Source: Cytophagales bacterium
GTDB taxonomy: Bacteria > Bacteroidota > Bacteroidia > Cytophagales > Cyclobacteriaceae
Assembly (NCBI GenBank): GCA_022360015.1
Contig: JAKSDQ010000117.1
Span: 37,902-101,901 of the forward strand
Length of the DNA: 64,000 bases
Direction: 5' to 3'
The position numbers and the translations under genes are program-made. The notes under the pieces are model-generated. The model ran no database searches, was not told the DNA's origin, and was given only the letters and a program-made list of their open reading frames with translations. This document shows, one piece after another, positions 1-8,557 of this stretch (positions are counted from its first letter, which is position 1; each line of letters starts with the position of its first letter).

Positions 1-218
1 GTGAAAGCAGGGTGCAAGATAGGGCTGTTTATATTGCCGCCTACAATATGTATCAAAAAGCCGGCAATAACTCCTACATGAATACAGCCAGAGCCCAGTT
101 TCCTTCGATTGAAGAGATATTCGAACTCGGATTGGAAGAAGGCCAGAACGTTACTGTGGGTTGCTGGATTAATGAAACCGTTAAAATTCAAAGAAGGCCT
201 AGTGACGGCAACAATTAA
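1..218 (+). CDS. C-terminal end of a TPR-type protein (5' truncated by window edge)
   Basis: The reading frame is open from the first bases (codons in phase with position 3) and stops at 218, so only the last ~72 residues are present. They contain QDRAVYIAAYNMYQKAG, FPSIEEIFELG and the end motif VGCWINETVKIQRRP. From memory this is the usual C-terminus of Bacteroidetes tetratricopeptide-repeat proteins of unknown role. A GTG at position 12 could act as a start but is more probably internal, since the frame continues upstream. No domain can be assigned from what remains. Confidence 0.6.
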   Translation, partial: ESRVQDRAVYIAAYNMYQKAGNNSYMNTARAQFPSIEEIFELGLEEGQNVTVGCWINETVKIQRRPSDGNN

Positions 219-255
219 ATCATGCCTCTGTTTTATGTGGTGATCTGTTTTTGCT

Positions 256-285
256 CGGTCTAACCTTTTTATGGGTTAGGTGCCG
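256..285. terminator. Inverted repeat between convergent genes, possible terminator
   Basis: CTAACC (260-265) pairs with GGTTAG (274-279), and outer CGG/CCG bases extend the stem. It lies between the stop at 218 (plus) and the stop at 292 (minus). There is no T-run directly after the stem on either strand, so termination is only inferred from position. Confidence 0.35.
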
Positions 286-291
286 ACATCA

Positions 292-1218
292 TTATCTTTT
301 TTTTTCAATCCGCTTCCATATCTCATCAATTTTGGTAGAGTCGACAACTACGCGTTCCCCCGAATCGGGATCTGTCCTTACTTTTTTTACGTATCCTGAG
401 TGATACCAGAGCCCATTCTCAATTTTCTTACTAAAAGGAAGCACTGTGCCTGTATAGGGAACCACCACGCCTTTCTGACTCCCTCTAGGATACCTGTATT
501 CGATAAATTCCGTATAACTTTCACCATTTAACATGTATTTTCCCCCTCCTTCTGCAAATACCTCATCCCCTTCCTTATTAAAGAAAACCCAGTTAAAATG
601 GGTAGGGGTAATATGCTTAATACAGCCAAAAAAATCCGGATGTTCCAGCCTGATCGAGTCCCCTTCCTCACGGTAAGACAGTAACTCCCAGGTGCCTATG
701 AGTTCAGAGGCATTTTTTGGCTCTTCAGGTATTTTTTCCCATATTTCCTCGATTTTTACCGAATCCACTACTACCATTTCACCGGTTTCGGGGTCAAATT
801 CTGTCTCCAGGGCATAACCGGTTTGGTATAATTTTCCATCCCTGAGTTTTACGTCGAAGGGAATGGATTGTCCTAAGATAGAAGATCCCGGCGGGAAAAA
901 GAATTGAATATTTTCGATATACACCCCACGCTTGTAAACATAGGTACCACCTCCGGTACCAAGCATATCATCTTTGGATTTTGCATATTTGATCCAGGTG
1001 AAATGAGTAGGTGTAATGTTTTTCTCATAGATAATATCGGCTGAATATGAAGTCCAATCGGTACCTCCTTGCTCATGGTCAATATAGGAAATCAACCGCC
1101 AGGAACCTTCCATGGATTCAGGATTTGTTCCTGCTGATTCTTGTTTAGGTTTGTCGTTGTTACAGCTAAATTGAGCCAAAGCTATAATCACCACTGAAAT
1201 TGTAATTATTTTATTCAT
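292..1218 (-). CDS. Putative lipoprotein with two copies of a lipocalin-like domain
   Basis: I start at the methionine at 1218 (MNKIITISV...), not the upstream one at 1257, because it puts a hydrophobic signal and the Cys of LAQFSC at the right distance for a relaxed lipobox. The mature part (~300 aa) holds two copies of one domain. Each has a GSW/GTW opening, ITPTHF-W, a GGG(T/K)Y strand, a YPRGS/FPPGS loop, and a closing VVVDS-KI-EIW. The closing motif is almost identical in both copies. This resembles the small lipocalin-like or DUF4488-type lipoproteins of Bacteroidetes. The ligand is unknown. It is probably anchored in the outer or inner membrane. Confidence 0.65.
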   Translation of the reverse strand: MNKIITISVVIIALAQFSCNNDKPKQESAGTNPESMEGSWRLISYIDHEQGGTDWTSYSADIIYEKNITPTHFTWIKYAKSKDDMLGTGGGTYVYKRGVYIENIQFFFPPGSSILGQSIPFDVKLRDGKLYQTGYALETEFDPETGEMVVVDSVKIEEIWEKIPEEPKNASELIGTWELLSYREEGDSIRLEHPDFFGCIKHITPTHFNWVFFNKEGDEVFAEGGGKYMLNGESYTEFIEYRYPRGSQKGVVVPYTGTVLPFSKKIENGLWYHSGYVKKVRTDPDSGERVVVDSTKIDEIWKRIEKKR

Positions 1219-1357
1219 GGCATTTGAAATTGTTTGTCCCAAATTGTATTTATCCAAAGAACGGTGTTATTAAATATAATTTACTTGAATAATCTGGCAA
1301 TTCAAATAAAAATCCTCAAAACCAACCCCGATAACGTGGCGTATGGAAAGAAGCAAG

Positions 1358-1386
1358 ATTCCCTGCTTTGTTGTTAACCAGGGAAT
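1358..1386 (-). terminator. Hairpin downstream of ssb
   Basis: ATTCCCTG (1358-1365) and CAGGGAAT (1379-1386) form a perfect 8-bp stem just past the ssb stop on the minus strand. The sequence after the stem is T-rich but interrupted (CTTGCTTCTTT), so this is a weak intrinsic terminator at best. Confidence 0.4.
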
Positions 1387-1407
1387 TTTACTTCTATGGG
1401 CACAGAA

Positions 1408-1743
1408 TTAGTTTTTTCCTCCTACCATCACCATTTCATTCATACTTATTTCAGTGAAATATTTTTTCTCACCATTGTTTTCATAAACACGATGGATCAG
1501 CTTACCCTCTATAGCTACCTCACTACCCTTTTTCAGGTATTTGCCAGCAATCTCACCAATCTTACCCCAAGCCACCACATTGTGCCATTGGGTTTCTTCT
1601 ATTTTCTCTCCTGCGGAATTGCGGAAAGTCTCATTGGTAGCCATAGTAAATTTGGTAAGCGTCCTGTCACCATTAACCTGTCTTGTTTCCGGATCTGCCC
1701 CCAGCCGGCCAATTAACTGTACCCTGTTTCTTAAAGAATTCAT
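1408..1743 (-). CDS. ssb: Single-stranded DNA-binding protein
   Basis: 111 aa with a single OB fold. It opens MNSLRNRVQLIGRLGADPE, followed by KFTMATNE and WHNVVAWGKIGE...YLKKGSEVAIEGKL, the classical Ssb core that wraps single-stranded DNA in replication and repair. It is shorter than E. coli SSB and lacks the long acidic-tipped tail (no DIPF-type end; it ends MVMVGGKN). This is therefore the short form, often a second paralogue in Bacteroidetes, and it may not recruit the usual tail-binding partners. It stands alone, with a ~276-bp AT-rich leader upstream. Confidence 0.93.
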   Translation of the reverse strand: MNSLRNRVQLIGRLGADPETRQVNGDRTLTKFTMATNETFRNSAGEKIEETQWHNVVAWGKIGEIAGKYLKKGSEVAIEGKLIHRVYENNGEKKYFTEISMNEMVMVGGKN

Positions 1744-2019
1744 AGTTTAAAAAATTTATCAATACATGTTCAATTAGTAAAAAAAAATCTTTAATTTCAT
1801 TGGCTCTAATGGTCAATGATTAATTTCAAGGCAAAGTAAATAAATGGCTTCAGATTTATTCGTTTAATAAACATTTATAGTCGTTTAAAAAACATTTGTC
1901 AACGCTTAACAGCACCAATTGGCCACGCAACTCCCCTCAACCATATTGGCCTCCATGAAGGTTTAAAGCTGATTTTCATATCGGAAACATTATTTATTTA
2001 TTTTTTTAAATAATTTCTT

Positions 2020-2385
2020 ATGCAACCATCTAAAAGAAAATGCCTGGCTTGTGGCTGCCAGATACAAGGGCGTGCAGACAAAAAATTTTGCGCAGAACAG
2101 TGCCGCAACAATCATTACAACCAACTCAACCGAGATGCCAACCTGCACGTACGCAACGTCAATAACATTTTAAGGAAAAACCGACGTATCCTGGCCACCT
2201 TAAACCCTACCGGTAGTGGTAAAGTTCATCGAGACCGATTATTAATACAAGGGTTTGATTTTGAGCATTTCACAAACTGTCACCGTACCCGGTTAGGTAC
2301 CATTTATTATTGTTATGAACAGGGATATATGACGATTGACAATGGGTTTGTGATACTTAAGACTAAAATGGTAAGGACAGCATAG
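2020..2385 (+). CDS. Small zinc-ribbon protein of unknown function
   Basis: 121 aa. The N-terminus has CLACGCQIQGRADKKFC followed by AEQCRNNHYNQ: a CxxC plus CxxxC arrangement (C9, C12, C24, C28) typical of a treble-clef or DUF2116-like zinc ribbon. A basic helical segment follows (NNILRKNRRIL), then a conserved-looking GFDFEHFTN...GTIYYCYEQGYM block. The basic charge suggests nucleic-acid binding, but this is inference. Uncharacterised relatives are common in Bacteroidetes. No operon partner is evident. Confidence 0.7.
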   Translation: MQPSKRKCLACGCQIQGRADKKFCAEQCRNNHYNQLNRDANLHVRNVNNILRKNRRILATLNPTGSGKVHRDRLLIQGFDFEHFTNCHRTRLGTIYYCYEQGYMTIDNGFVILKTKMVRTA

Positions 2386-2620
2386 TCGGCTACCAGTTAA
2401 TGTTTACGGCAGGTTGCTTTTACTTCAGTTCACTTTCATACAACAAAAAATAAATTGCTGATAATCAATAATATACCTAATCATACTATGATTGGTTGCA
2501 AAGATATGAGTTTTTGCATTTTTGTTATTTTCTTAGGGTAGCGATTAGCCAAGATCGTGGGGGCTCGTTCTGCTATTTTTTGCAGATGGCAGGAGCGCTG
2601 TTGCTTAACTATTATATAAT

Positions 2621-2659
2621 CAATTCATAAATTATTGAACATCAAATATTTATGAATTG
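2621..2659. repeat. 12-bp perfect inverted repeat
   Basis: CAATTCATAAAT (2621-2632) and ATTTATGAATTG (2648-2659) form an AT-only-tipped stem with a 15-nt loop, followed by GTTGTTTTTG on the plus strand. It could be a weak terminator for the zinc-ribbon gene ~240 bp upstream, or a remnant end of a mobile element. Confidence 0.5.
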
Positions 2660-2718
2660 GTTGTTTTTGTTAGAGGTTGGGTCAATTGTCTGACCTTGGG
2701 GAATTTTGCGGTTAACCA

Positions 2719-2755
2719 TTGTTCACCACAAAGGCGCAAAGACACACAGAGGTTT
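2719..2755. repeat. CACAAAGGCGCAAAGACACA-type dispersed intergenic element
   Basis: The stretch begins CACCACAAAGGCGCAAAG and continues ACACACAGAGG. A-rich runs of CACAAAG/CACAGAG repeats of this kind recur in intergenic regions of many bacterial genomes, from general recollection. Only one copy is seen here. Its function is unknown. Confidence 0.4.
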
Positions 2756-2989
2756 TAGCCTATATAAAAATGCTGGCACATACTGAAGGTGTGTAACAGC
2801 CACGTCCGCTCGCGCCAGGGGGGGTAAAGTTATCCAAATTTGAGGTTCGATCCCACCCATCGCAGGAACTCTTAGGTAACTACTCCGTATAATAGGTACT
2901 TTCAAGCCAATTTAATAATTAACAACTAAAAGTAGTAAATTGTCAAGATCAATGAGAGCGACTGAGTTTGACAATAAAAAACAACCTTC

Positions 2990-3838
2990 ATGACACAATT
3001 AAAAATCACAGAGCCGGTTGTATCAATAGAATGGCTTTCAGCAAACGTCGACCATCCGGACTTAATCATTCTGGATGCCAGTTTAAAAAAACCAAACGCT
3101 GAAGATTCCAAAAATGAGTATGCAAACATCAGGATCAAAAATGCCAGGTTTTTTGATATTGAGAACTCATTTTCCGAAATATCCGGTCCTTTACCACACA
3201 TGATGCCAACACCGGAGTTGTTTTCAGCAGAGGCGCAGAAACTCGGAATCAAGCAAAACAGTGTCATCGTGGTTTATGATAACCATGGTATGTATTCAAG
3301 CCCCAGGGCCTGGTGGATGTTCAGGGCGATGGGACATGAAAATGTGGCTGTCCTCAATGGTGGCCTTCCTTCCTGGAGAAAAGCGAACCTGGCTTGTGAA
3401 CCTGCAAGGCAGATGCCCGTACCCCATGGTAATTTTAAGGCCTCCTATCAGCCGGCATTGATTTCAGATCTGGAACAGGTATCGGTGGCCATGCATGATC
3501 CGGGTACCTTGATTTTAGATGCCCGTTCAGAAGGCAGATTTACCGGCAGCACGCCTGAGCCAAGAGCAGGTCTCCGGGGTGGTCACATTCCCAATTCCAT
3601 CAATCTCCCATTTGAAAAAGTTGTGAAAGAGGGTGAAATGCTACCTGAAGATGACTTGAAAGAAATGTTTGCCAACCTGCATGTTAAAAATGAAAAACTG
3701 ATTTTTACCTGCGGCTCAGGTGTCACCGCCTGTATCATCGCCCTGGCAGCAGAACGGGCGGGCTTGCATCAAAAATCAATCTACGATGGCTCATGGAGCG
3801 AATGGGGAAAACTACCGGATTTACCCATAGAATGCTGA
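2990..3838 (+). CDS. Sulfurtransferase, mercaptopyruvate/thiosulfate type (two rhodanese domains)
   Basis: 282 aa, the normal length for the tandem-rhodanese family. The inactive N-terminal domain covers ~10-135 (PRAWWMFRAMGH, VLNGGLPSWR). The catalytic C-terminal domain covers ~160-280, with active-site Cys241 in CGSGVTA. That loop form (CGSGVT) is the mercaptopyruvate sulfurtransferase signature; thiosulfate sulfurtransferases usually carry CRKGVT. It should transfer sulfur from 3-mercaptopyruvate to cyanide or thiols in the cytoplasm. The family motif RAGLRGGHIPNSINLPF is intact. There is no signal peptide, and it appears monocistronic. Confidence 0.92.
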   Translation: MTQLKITEPVVSIEWLSANVDHPDLIILDASLKKPNAEDSKNEYANIRIKNARFFDIENSFSEISGPLPHMMPTPELFSAEAQKLGIKQNSVIVVYDNHGMYSSPRAWWMFRAMGHENVAVLNGGLPSWRKANLACEPARQMPVPHGNFKASYQPALISDLEQVSVAMHDPGTLILDARSEGRFTGSTPEPRAGLRGGHIPNSINLPFEKVVKEGEMLPEDDLKEMFANLHVKNEKLIFTCGSGVTACIIALAAERAGLHQKSIYDGSWSEWGKLPDLPIEC

Positions 3839-4072
3839 AAACTAAAACCACCCAACCAATGCGTGCAAAACAGAAAAACGAAAGTGCCATTCCCACCGGC
3901 AAGCTGGATTTGTATGACAGGCTGATTGAAGCCCATCCTGGCATAGAATGCAAGGGGGCACATTTACCAATATTTGTATTTAAGCAAAAAGCGCAAATTA
4001 ACACTTAAAATGATCCGCAATCTCCATGAAAAGCTCAATATACCCTATGAATCCCTTATGGCAGATTATTAA
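3835..4072 (+). pseudogene. Chimeric remnant: N-terminus of a TfoX-like small protein joined to the C-terminus of a HigA antitoxin
   Basis: Two unrelated fragments abut. From an ATG at 3835 the frame reads ...GKLDLYDRLIEAHPGIECKGA, resembling the start of a small TfoX/Sxy-like family where KGAT-PYTS normally follows; the resemblance is lost after ~3965. In another frame, 3980-4072 reads LSKKRKLTLKMIRNLHEKLN then IPYESLMADY and a stop, the typical tail of HigA-type antitoxins. Neither part is complete, which suggests a deletion or recombination junction around 3960-3980. The ATG at 3835 overlaps the last codons of the sulfurtransferase gene. Confidence 0.6.
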
Positions 4073-4279
4073 CCGCTCATTATCTTAGTGCAGTGATCAA
4101 ATACTTGCTTTACCTACTTTTTTAATGCTTATGAGAATAATCCATTGATAAAAACGCTGCTCTGAAAATATTTATAAAGCCCGGAGGAAAAAAGTGCTAA
4201 GGGCCATGGAGGTCGAAGCTTAGAAGTATTAGAATTAATTCATATGCTATTCTCATTGGCATCATAAATTCATTGGGAA

Positions 4280-5452
4280 ATGAAAAAACACAAAACCATT
4301 AAAATAGTCATAGCGCTTCTGCTTTTTTGTAAAGTTATACAAGCAAACGCCCAGCAGGGCATGTTATGCCAGGGCCATCACTGGACTGAGGATGAAGCAA
4401 ATTTGATGATGAAAAAGTTCGGTGAACAATGGGATGACTTAGAATCCTGGGAACAACGTGCTGACCGTATCCGGAAAGGTATTATCGAAGGTATGAAACT
4501 GGATCAAATGCCAGTCATCGAGGGTAATTTTAAACCTGTTATCAACAATACCAGAACGCTCAACGGCTACATTGTAGAAAACATTGCGATTGAGAGTTTT
4601 CCGGGCTTTTATATCACCGGCAATTTATACCGGCCTATCGAAACCCGGGAAAAACATGCAGCCATTTTATCTCCGCATGGGCATTTGAAAAATAAGCGCC
4701 TGCGTGAGGATGTGCAATCCCGCTGCGCAGTACTGGCCAAAATGGGGTCCGTGGTATTTGCCTATGATATGGTGGGATATGGTGAGTCACTCCAGGTGAC
4801 CCATCGCATGCCTATAGCCCTGCTGCTTCAGACCTGGAACAGCCGGCGGGTGCTTGAGTACCTGCTGTCAAGATCAGATGTGGATGCAAACAGGATCGGC
4901 ATGACCGGTGGATCGGGAGGTGGGACACAAACATTTGTTCTGACTGCTATCGATGACAGAATAAAGGTTGCTGTGCCGGTAGTGCAGGTATCGGCCCATT
5001 TCTTTGGCGGTTGTGTTTGTGAGAGTGGCATGCCCATTCACAAGAGCAAAGACCACCAGACAAACAATGTAGAAATTGCTGCGCTTTGCGCACCAAGACC
5101 TTTGCTGTTAATATCCAATGGCGGGGACTGGACCAGAAATACGCCAAGCATAGAGTATCCGTATGTTCAAAAAGTATACGCCTTGTACGACGCCGAGCAT
5201 AGGGCTGAAAATGTACATTTGCCGGCTGAGAAGCATAACTATGGTTACTCCAAACGCGCCGCCGCGTACATGTTTCTGGCACATCACCTGAAGCTGGATA
5301 TCAACCGGGTGCCATTTGACAGGGGCGTTAAAGAGGATTTTGTCACAATATTACCGGCAGAAGATTTAAAAGTTTTCAATGCAGAAAACCCGGTTCCTGA
5401 TAACGCACTCAAGGGAGATGACACCGTTATGAATTATCTGAAGTTAAATTGA
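4280..5452 (+). CDS. Secreted alpha/beta hydrolase, acetylxylan-esterase-like
   Basis: 390 aa with a signal peptide (hydrophobic 9-22, cleavage probably after ANA-Q). The alpha/beta-hydrolase core has ILSPHGH as the oxyanion-hole strand, FAYDMVGYGES, and a nucleophile elbow TGGSGGG (Ser ~212). A late His in AEKHNYGYS is a candidate for the third catalytic residue, and the acid is probably the D of SNGGDW. The layout matches the acetylxylan esterase/AXE1-like hydrolases Bacteroidetes use on polysaccharide decorations. The substrate cannot be fixed. Several cysteines (CVCESG) lie after the nucleophile. It is followed 55 bp later by the aminopeptidase gene on the same strand. Confidence 0.8.
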   Translation: MKKHKTIKIVIALLLFCKVIQANAQQGMLCQGHHWTEDEANLMMKKFGEQWDDLESWEQRADRIRKGIIEGMKLDQMPVIEGNFKPVINNTRTLNGYIVENIAIESFPGFYITGNLYRPIETREKHAAILSPHGHLKNKRLREDVQSRCAVLAKMGSVVFAYDMVGYGESLQVTHRMPIALLLQTWNSRRVLEYLLSRSDVDANRIGMTGGSGGGTQTFVLTAIDDRIKVAVPVVQVSAHFFGGCVCESGMPIHKSKDHQTNNVEIAALCAPRPLLLISNGGDWTRNTPSIEYPYVQKVYALYDAEHRAENVHLPAEKHNYGYSKRAAAYMFLAHHLKLDINRVPFDRGVKEDFVTILPAEDLKVFNAENPVPDNALKGDDTVMNYLKLN

Positions 5453-5507
5453 CAACTATTTTCCTTTTTCATTCCTAATTGCCTACTTTTATTACATATA
5501 TCCGGAT

Positions 5508-6998
5508 ATGAAAGTACTGACTTCGATATTAACCCTTTTTTTCGCCTTGATAATTTCCGTATTATGTGTTGGTCAGACTGCGGACAGGCCCACAGATTAT
5601 TTGCCGAGTGACTTTCACAAAGAGCGGAGGCAGGCTTTGCGGGATGAAATGCCAGAAAATTCTGTGGCTGTCTTCTTTTCAAATCCTATCCGCAATCGTT
5701 CTAACGACGTAAATTTCGTATACCACCAGGACCCTGATTTCTACTATTTGACCGGTCACAGGGAGCCCCATTCAGTATTGTTGATTTTCAAAGAGGAACA
5801 AAATTTAATAAAGACTACACTTAACGAGATCCTATTTGTCAGGGCCCATCATGCCTTGAAAGAGCTTTACGACGGTGCCCGGCTGGGTAAGGAAGGGGCT
5901 ATGGAAAGGTTGGGATTTCAAATTGCACTGGAAGGACCGGATTTCAAAAAATTCCCCATTGATTTTTCCCGGTTTGACAAAGTTTTGTTTTACGACTTTA
6001 AAAATGATGTACGCCAAACAAAGGAGAAAGCCGATCTTTATGACCTGATCGAGGTTTTCAAAGAAAAAATAAACTATCCGGATCAATCACCCGTGCTGAA
6101 AATTGAGCCAAAAAAGAATAACCTCGATGTTACATCACTCAATATGATCATGAGCAGGTTGAGAGGCATTAAAAAACCCGAAGAGCTGACTTTGCTGCGA
6201 AGAGCGGTGAACATTTCGGCCATTGGGCAAAGGGAGGTCATGAAAGCCATGCGACCGGGCATGTCCGAAGCAGAAATTCAGAGTTTGCATGAATATGTCT
6301 ACAAAATCTATCAGGCTGAGTATGAAGGATATCCAAGTATTGTAGGCGCCGGTCATAACGGCTGTGTCTTACATTACATTGACAATTACAAACCCTCGGT
6401 AGAAAACGGAGAACTGATACTTATGGATCTGGGCGCAGAGTATCACGGCTATACGGCCGACGTAACCAGGACGATCCCGGTTAACGGGAAATTCACAAAG
6501 GAGCAAAAAACGATATATGATCTTGTGTACAAGGCACAGGAGGCCGCTATCGAAATTTGCAGGGAAGGTACCCCTTTTAAAAAGTTATATGCTGCCACAG
6601 CTATGGTGATTAATGAAGGATTGGTTGAGCTTGGGCTTTATAAAAGTACAGACAGCACCGATATCATCAACCCGGAAACCGGGAGGAATCGGTACTATCC
6701 ACACGGTTGCTGCCATCATATAGGGCTTGACGTCCACGATAAGGGAGAGTACGATATATTGAAAGCAAACATGGTCATCACGATAGAGCCAGGAATATAC
6801 ATTCCCGAAGGCAGCCCCGCAGACAAGAAATGGTGGAATATTCCGGTAAGGATAGAAGATGACTTTTTGGTCACCGAAGAGGGGTGTGAATTGCTTTCGG
6901 ACATGGCACCAAGAAAAAGTGATGAAATTGAGGCCCTGATGGATGCACCCAGCCCCTTCGATGCTATAGAAATGCCGGATATTGACAACAATAAATAA
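5508..6998 (+). CDS. pepP: Aminopeptidase P (Xaa-Pro aminopeptidase, M24), exported
   Basis: 496 aa. It starts with a signal-like hydrophobic segment (MKVLTSILTLFFALIISVL). The N-terminal creatinase-like domain (~35-200) contains DPDFYYLTG. The C-terminal pita-bread domain has all metal ligands: D307 and D318 (MDLGAEYHGYTADVTRT), H403 (CHHIGLDVHD), E427 (TIEPGIYIPE) and E450 (RIEDD). It removes N-terminal residues that precede proline. The export signal places it in the periplasm, unlike the cytoplasmic E. coli enzyme, as is common in Bacteroidetes. The start is chosen for the signal peptide. Its stop lies 2 bases before the methyltransferase remnant. Confidence 0.93.
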   Translation: MKVLTSILTLFFALIISVLCVGQTADRPTDYLPSDFHKERRQALRDEMPENSVAVFFSNPIRNRSNDVNFVYHQDPDFYYLTGHREPHSVLLIFKEEQNLIKTTLNEILFVRAHHALKELYDGARLGKEGAMERLGFQIALEGPDFKKFPIDFSRFDKVLFYDFKNDVRQTKEKADLYDLIEVFKEKINYPDQSPVLKIEPKKNNLDVTSLNMIMSRLRGIKKPEELTLLRRAVNISAIGQREVMKAMRPGMSEAEIQSLHEYVYKIYQAEYEGYPSIVGAGHNGCVLHYIDNYKPSVENGELILMDLGAEYHGYTADVTRTIPVNGKFTKEQKTIYDLVYKAQEAAIEICREGTPFKKLYAATAMVINEGLVELGLYKSTDSTDIINPETGRNRYYPHGCCHHIGLDVHDKGEYDILKANMVITIEPGIYIPEGSPADKKWWNIPVRIEDDFLVTEEGCELLSDMAPRKSDEIEALMDAPSPFDAIEMPDIDNNK

Positions 6999-6999
6999 A

Positions 7000-7433
7000 A
7001 TGCCAAAAGAAGAAGATCTACTGGAAGAAATCGGGCGGTTGAGTACAGTTGGAAAAAGCGAACAAAAGGATCAAAACCGCTAAATATGGTATTGTGTGGA
7101 TGGATATACCAGAAGCTTTTGAAGAAAACGGGGAAACCCGGATACCTGTTTTAAGTGAAATAAAAGAAAATACCATCAAAAATGACGATGGCCAACCTAC
7201 TCATCTGCTGATAGTAGGCGACAGTTATTGTCTTTACAAATGATCTGGCATGTATAAAGCTGGTTTCGAAGCGACTGGAAAAGCTTAAAAAACCGGTTTC
7301 ACTCTATCTTTATAGTTACCCAAAAGATAACAAACCTCCAGCATACTTTAAACATATCCCTAACCTTTCTATCAAAACCATTCCTGATTCCATGCTTGAG
7401 CTTTACCAAAAGATCTATGAGGCCGATCAATGA
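7000..7433 (+). pseudogene. Remnant of a type III-like DNA methyltransferase (Mod)
   Basis: Three pieces in two frames remain. 7000-7080 encodes MPKEEDLLEEIGRLSTV. After a frameshift, 7049-7243 encodes KANKRIKTAKYGIVWMDIPE...GQPTHLLIVGDSY, which matches the N-terminus of site-specific methyltransferases (KYGLVWE..., LLIEGDNY). At ~7245-7433 the frame changes again and reads DLACIKLVSKRLEKLKKP...SIKTIPDSMLELYQKIYEADQ, resembling the C-terminal IPEPILEVYKRIF-type end. The entire catalytic middle (DPPY and FxGxG motifs, several hundred residues) is missing. This is a deletion remnant of a restriction-modification locus. Confidence 0.7.
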
Positions 7434-7512
7434 AGTTTATTTTCAAATAATTCAATATTTTTAAATAAATAAGCAGACCCACAATGCTTGGTTCAATAAA
7501 AACCCACAGCCT

Positions 7513-8535
7513 ATGTATTCAAAACCCTTGAAACCGGTATTAATTTATTGCCTCACCGCTTTGCTTACAACCCAATGCGCCACCAAAAGTAATGACAGCA
7601 TTATTATGTCGGTTAACGGCCCTGTCTCTGTGGAGGAAATGGGTGAATCGCTGATTCATGAACACGTTCTGGTTGATTTCATAGGGGCTGATCAGATTAG
7701 TGAAAAAAGGTGGGACAAGGCGGAGGTAATCAAAGTAGTATTGCCTTATTTGAAAGAAATCAAAATGTTAGGTGGCAAAACTTTCATTGAGTGCACACCG
7801 AATTATCTTGGCCGTGACCCGGTTTTGTTAAAGGCCTTGTCCGATTCCACAGGCCTGAATATTATCACCAATACCGGTTACTACGGCGCACGCAACAACA
7901 AATTTCTTCCGGCGCATGCTTTTACAGAAACGGCCGATCAATTGGCCGCCAGGTGGATTGGGGAGTGGGAGTCTGGCATAAATGGCACGAATATCAGGCC
8001 TGGTTTCATAAAAATAGGCGTGGATAGAGGCAATCTATCCAAAATTCATCAAAAACTAGTCACCGCCGCGGCCAGGACCCACCTGCAAACAGGGCTAACC
8101 ATTGCCTCACATACGGGCACGGCTGTTCCCGCATTGGAAGAAATAGAATTACTTAAAAGAGAGGGAGTGGCTCCGGATGCCTTCATCTGGGTTCATGCAC
8201 AGGCGGAAAAGGACCTGGAAAACCATATCAAGGCCGCTAAAGAGGGGGCGTGGATAAGTTTGGATGGACTGAATGATAACAATCCGGATCATTACCTGCA
8301 AATGTTAAAAAATTTAAAAACCTATGGACTACTAAGCAACGCCTTAATATCACATGATGCAGGGTGGTATAGCCCTGGCGAGGTGAATGGTGGTAAATTC
8401 AGGGCTTATACGTCACTTTTTAAAATCTTACTGCCACGTTTAAAAGAAGCGGGTTTTTCAGATAAGGAAATCCGTCAGTTACTGGTAGACAACCCACAGC
8501 GTGCTTTTGAAATAAACATCCGGAAAATTCATTGA
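7513..8535 (+). CDS. Phosphotriesterase-family metal-dependent hydrolase, lipoprotein
   Basis: 340 aa. It has a lipoprotein-type leader (LLTTQC, Cys22), so it is probably membrane-anchored outside the cytoplasm. The TIM-barrel amidohydrolase ligands are all present: H49/H51 (LIHEHVLVDF), K167 (FIKIGVD, the carbamylated lysine position), H200 (IASHTG), H228 (WVHAQ) and D282 (SHDAGW). Members include phosphotriesterases, lactonases and resiniferatoxin-binding-related proteins. The real substrate is not predictable, and lactone or ester hydrolysis is likeliest. It converges with the ABC transporter gene 22 bp downstream. Confidence 0.9.
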   Translation: MYSKPLKPVLIYCLTALLTTQCATKSNDSIIMSVNGPVSVEEMGESLIHEHVLVDFIGADQISEKRWDKAEVIKVVLPYLKEIKMLGGKTFIECTPNYLGRDPVLLKALSDSTGLNIITNTGYYGARNNKFLPAHAFTETADQLAARWIGEWESGINGTNIRPGFIKIGVDRGNLSKIHQKLVTAAARTHLQTGLTIASHTGTAVPALEEIELLKREGVAPDAFIWVHAQAEKDLENHIKAAKEGAWISLDGLNDNNPDHYLQMLKNLKTYGLLSNALISHDAGWYSPGEVNGGKFRAYTSLFKILLPRLKEAGFSDKEIRQLLVDNPQRAFEINIRKIH

Positions 8536-8557
8536 TTTTTCACGGAATCATCACAGG

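Larger units (their letters stand above)
2386..2989. other. 604-bp intergenic region with a hairpin and a CACAAAG-type element
   Basis: No convincing gene. The region holds a 12-bp perfect inverted repeat (2621-2659) and a CACAAAGGCGCAAAGACACA-type element (2719-2755). A T-loop-like GGTTCGATCC near 2846 has no supporting stem. The leader of the sulfurtransferase gene fills the last ~100 bp. Confidence 0.6.

Noticed and set aside
1396..1716. 106-codon frame opposite ssb
   Set aside because: Antisense shadow of ssb with no independent support.
2830..2870. tRNA-like T-loop GGTTCGATCC
   Set aside because: The flanking bases do not pair as a T stem and no acceptor or anticodon arms can be drawn.
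2723..2905. 60-codon minus-strand frame over the CACAAAG element
   Set aside because: Its end is just the translated repeat (CVFAPLW); no coding features.
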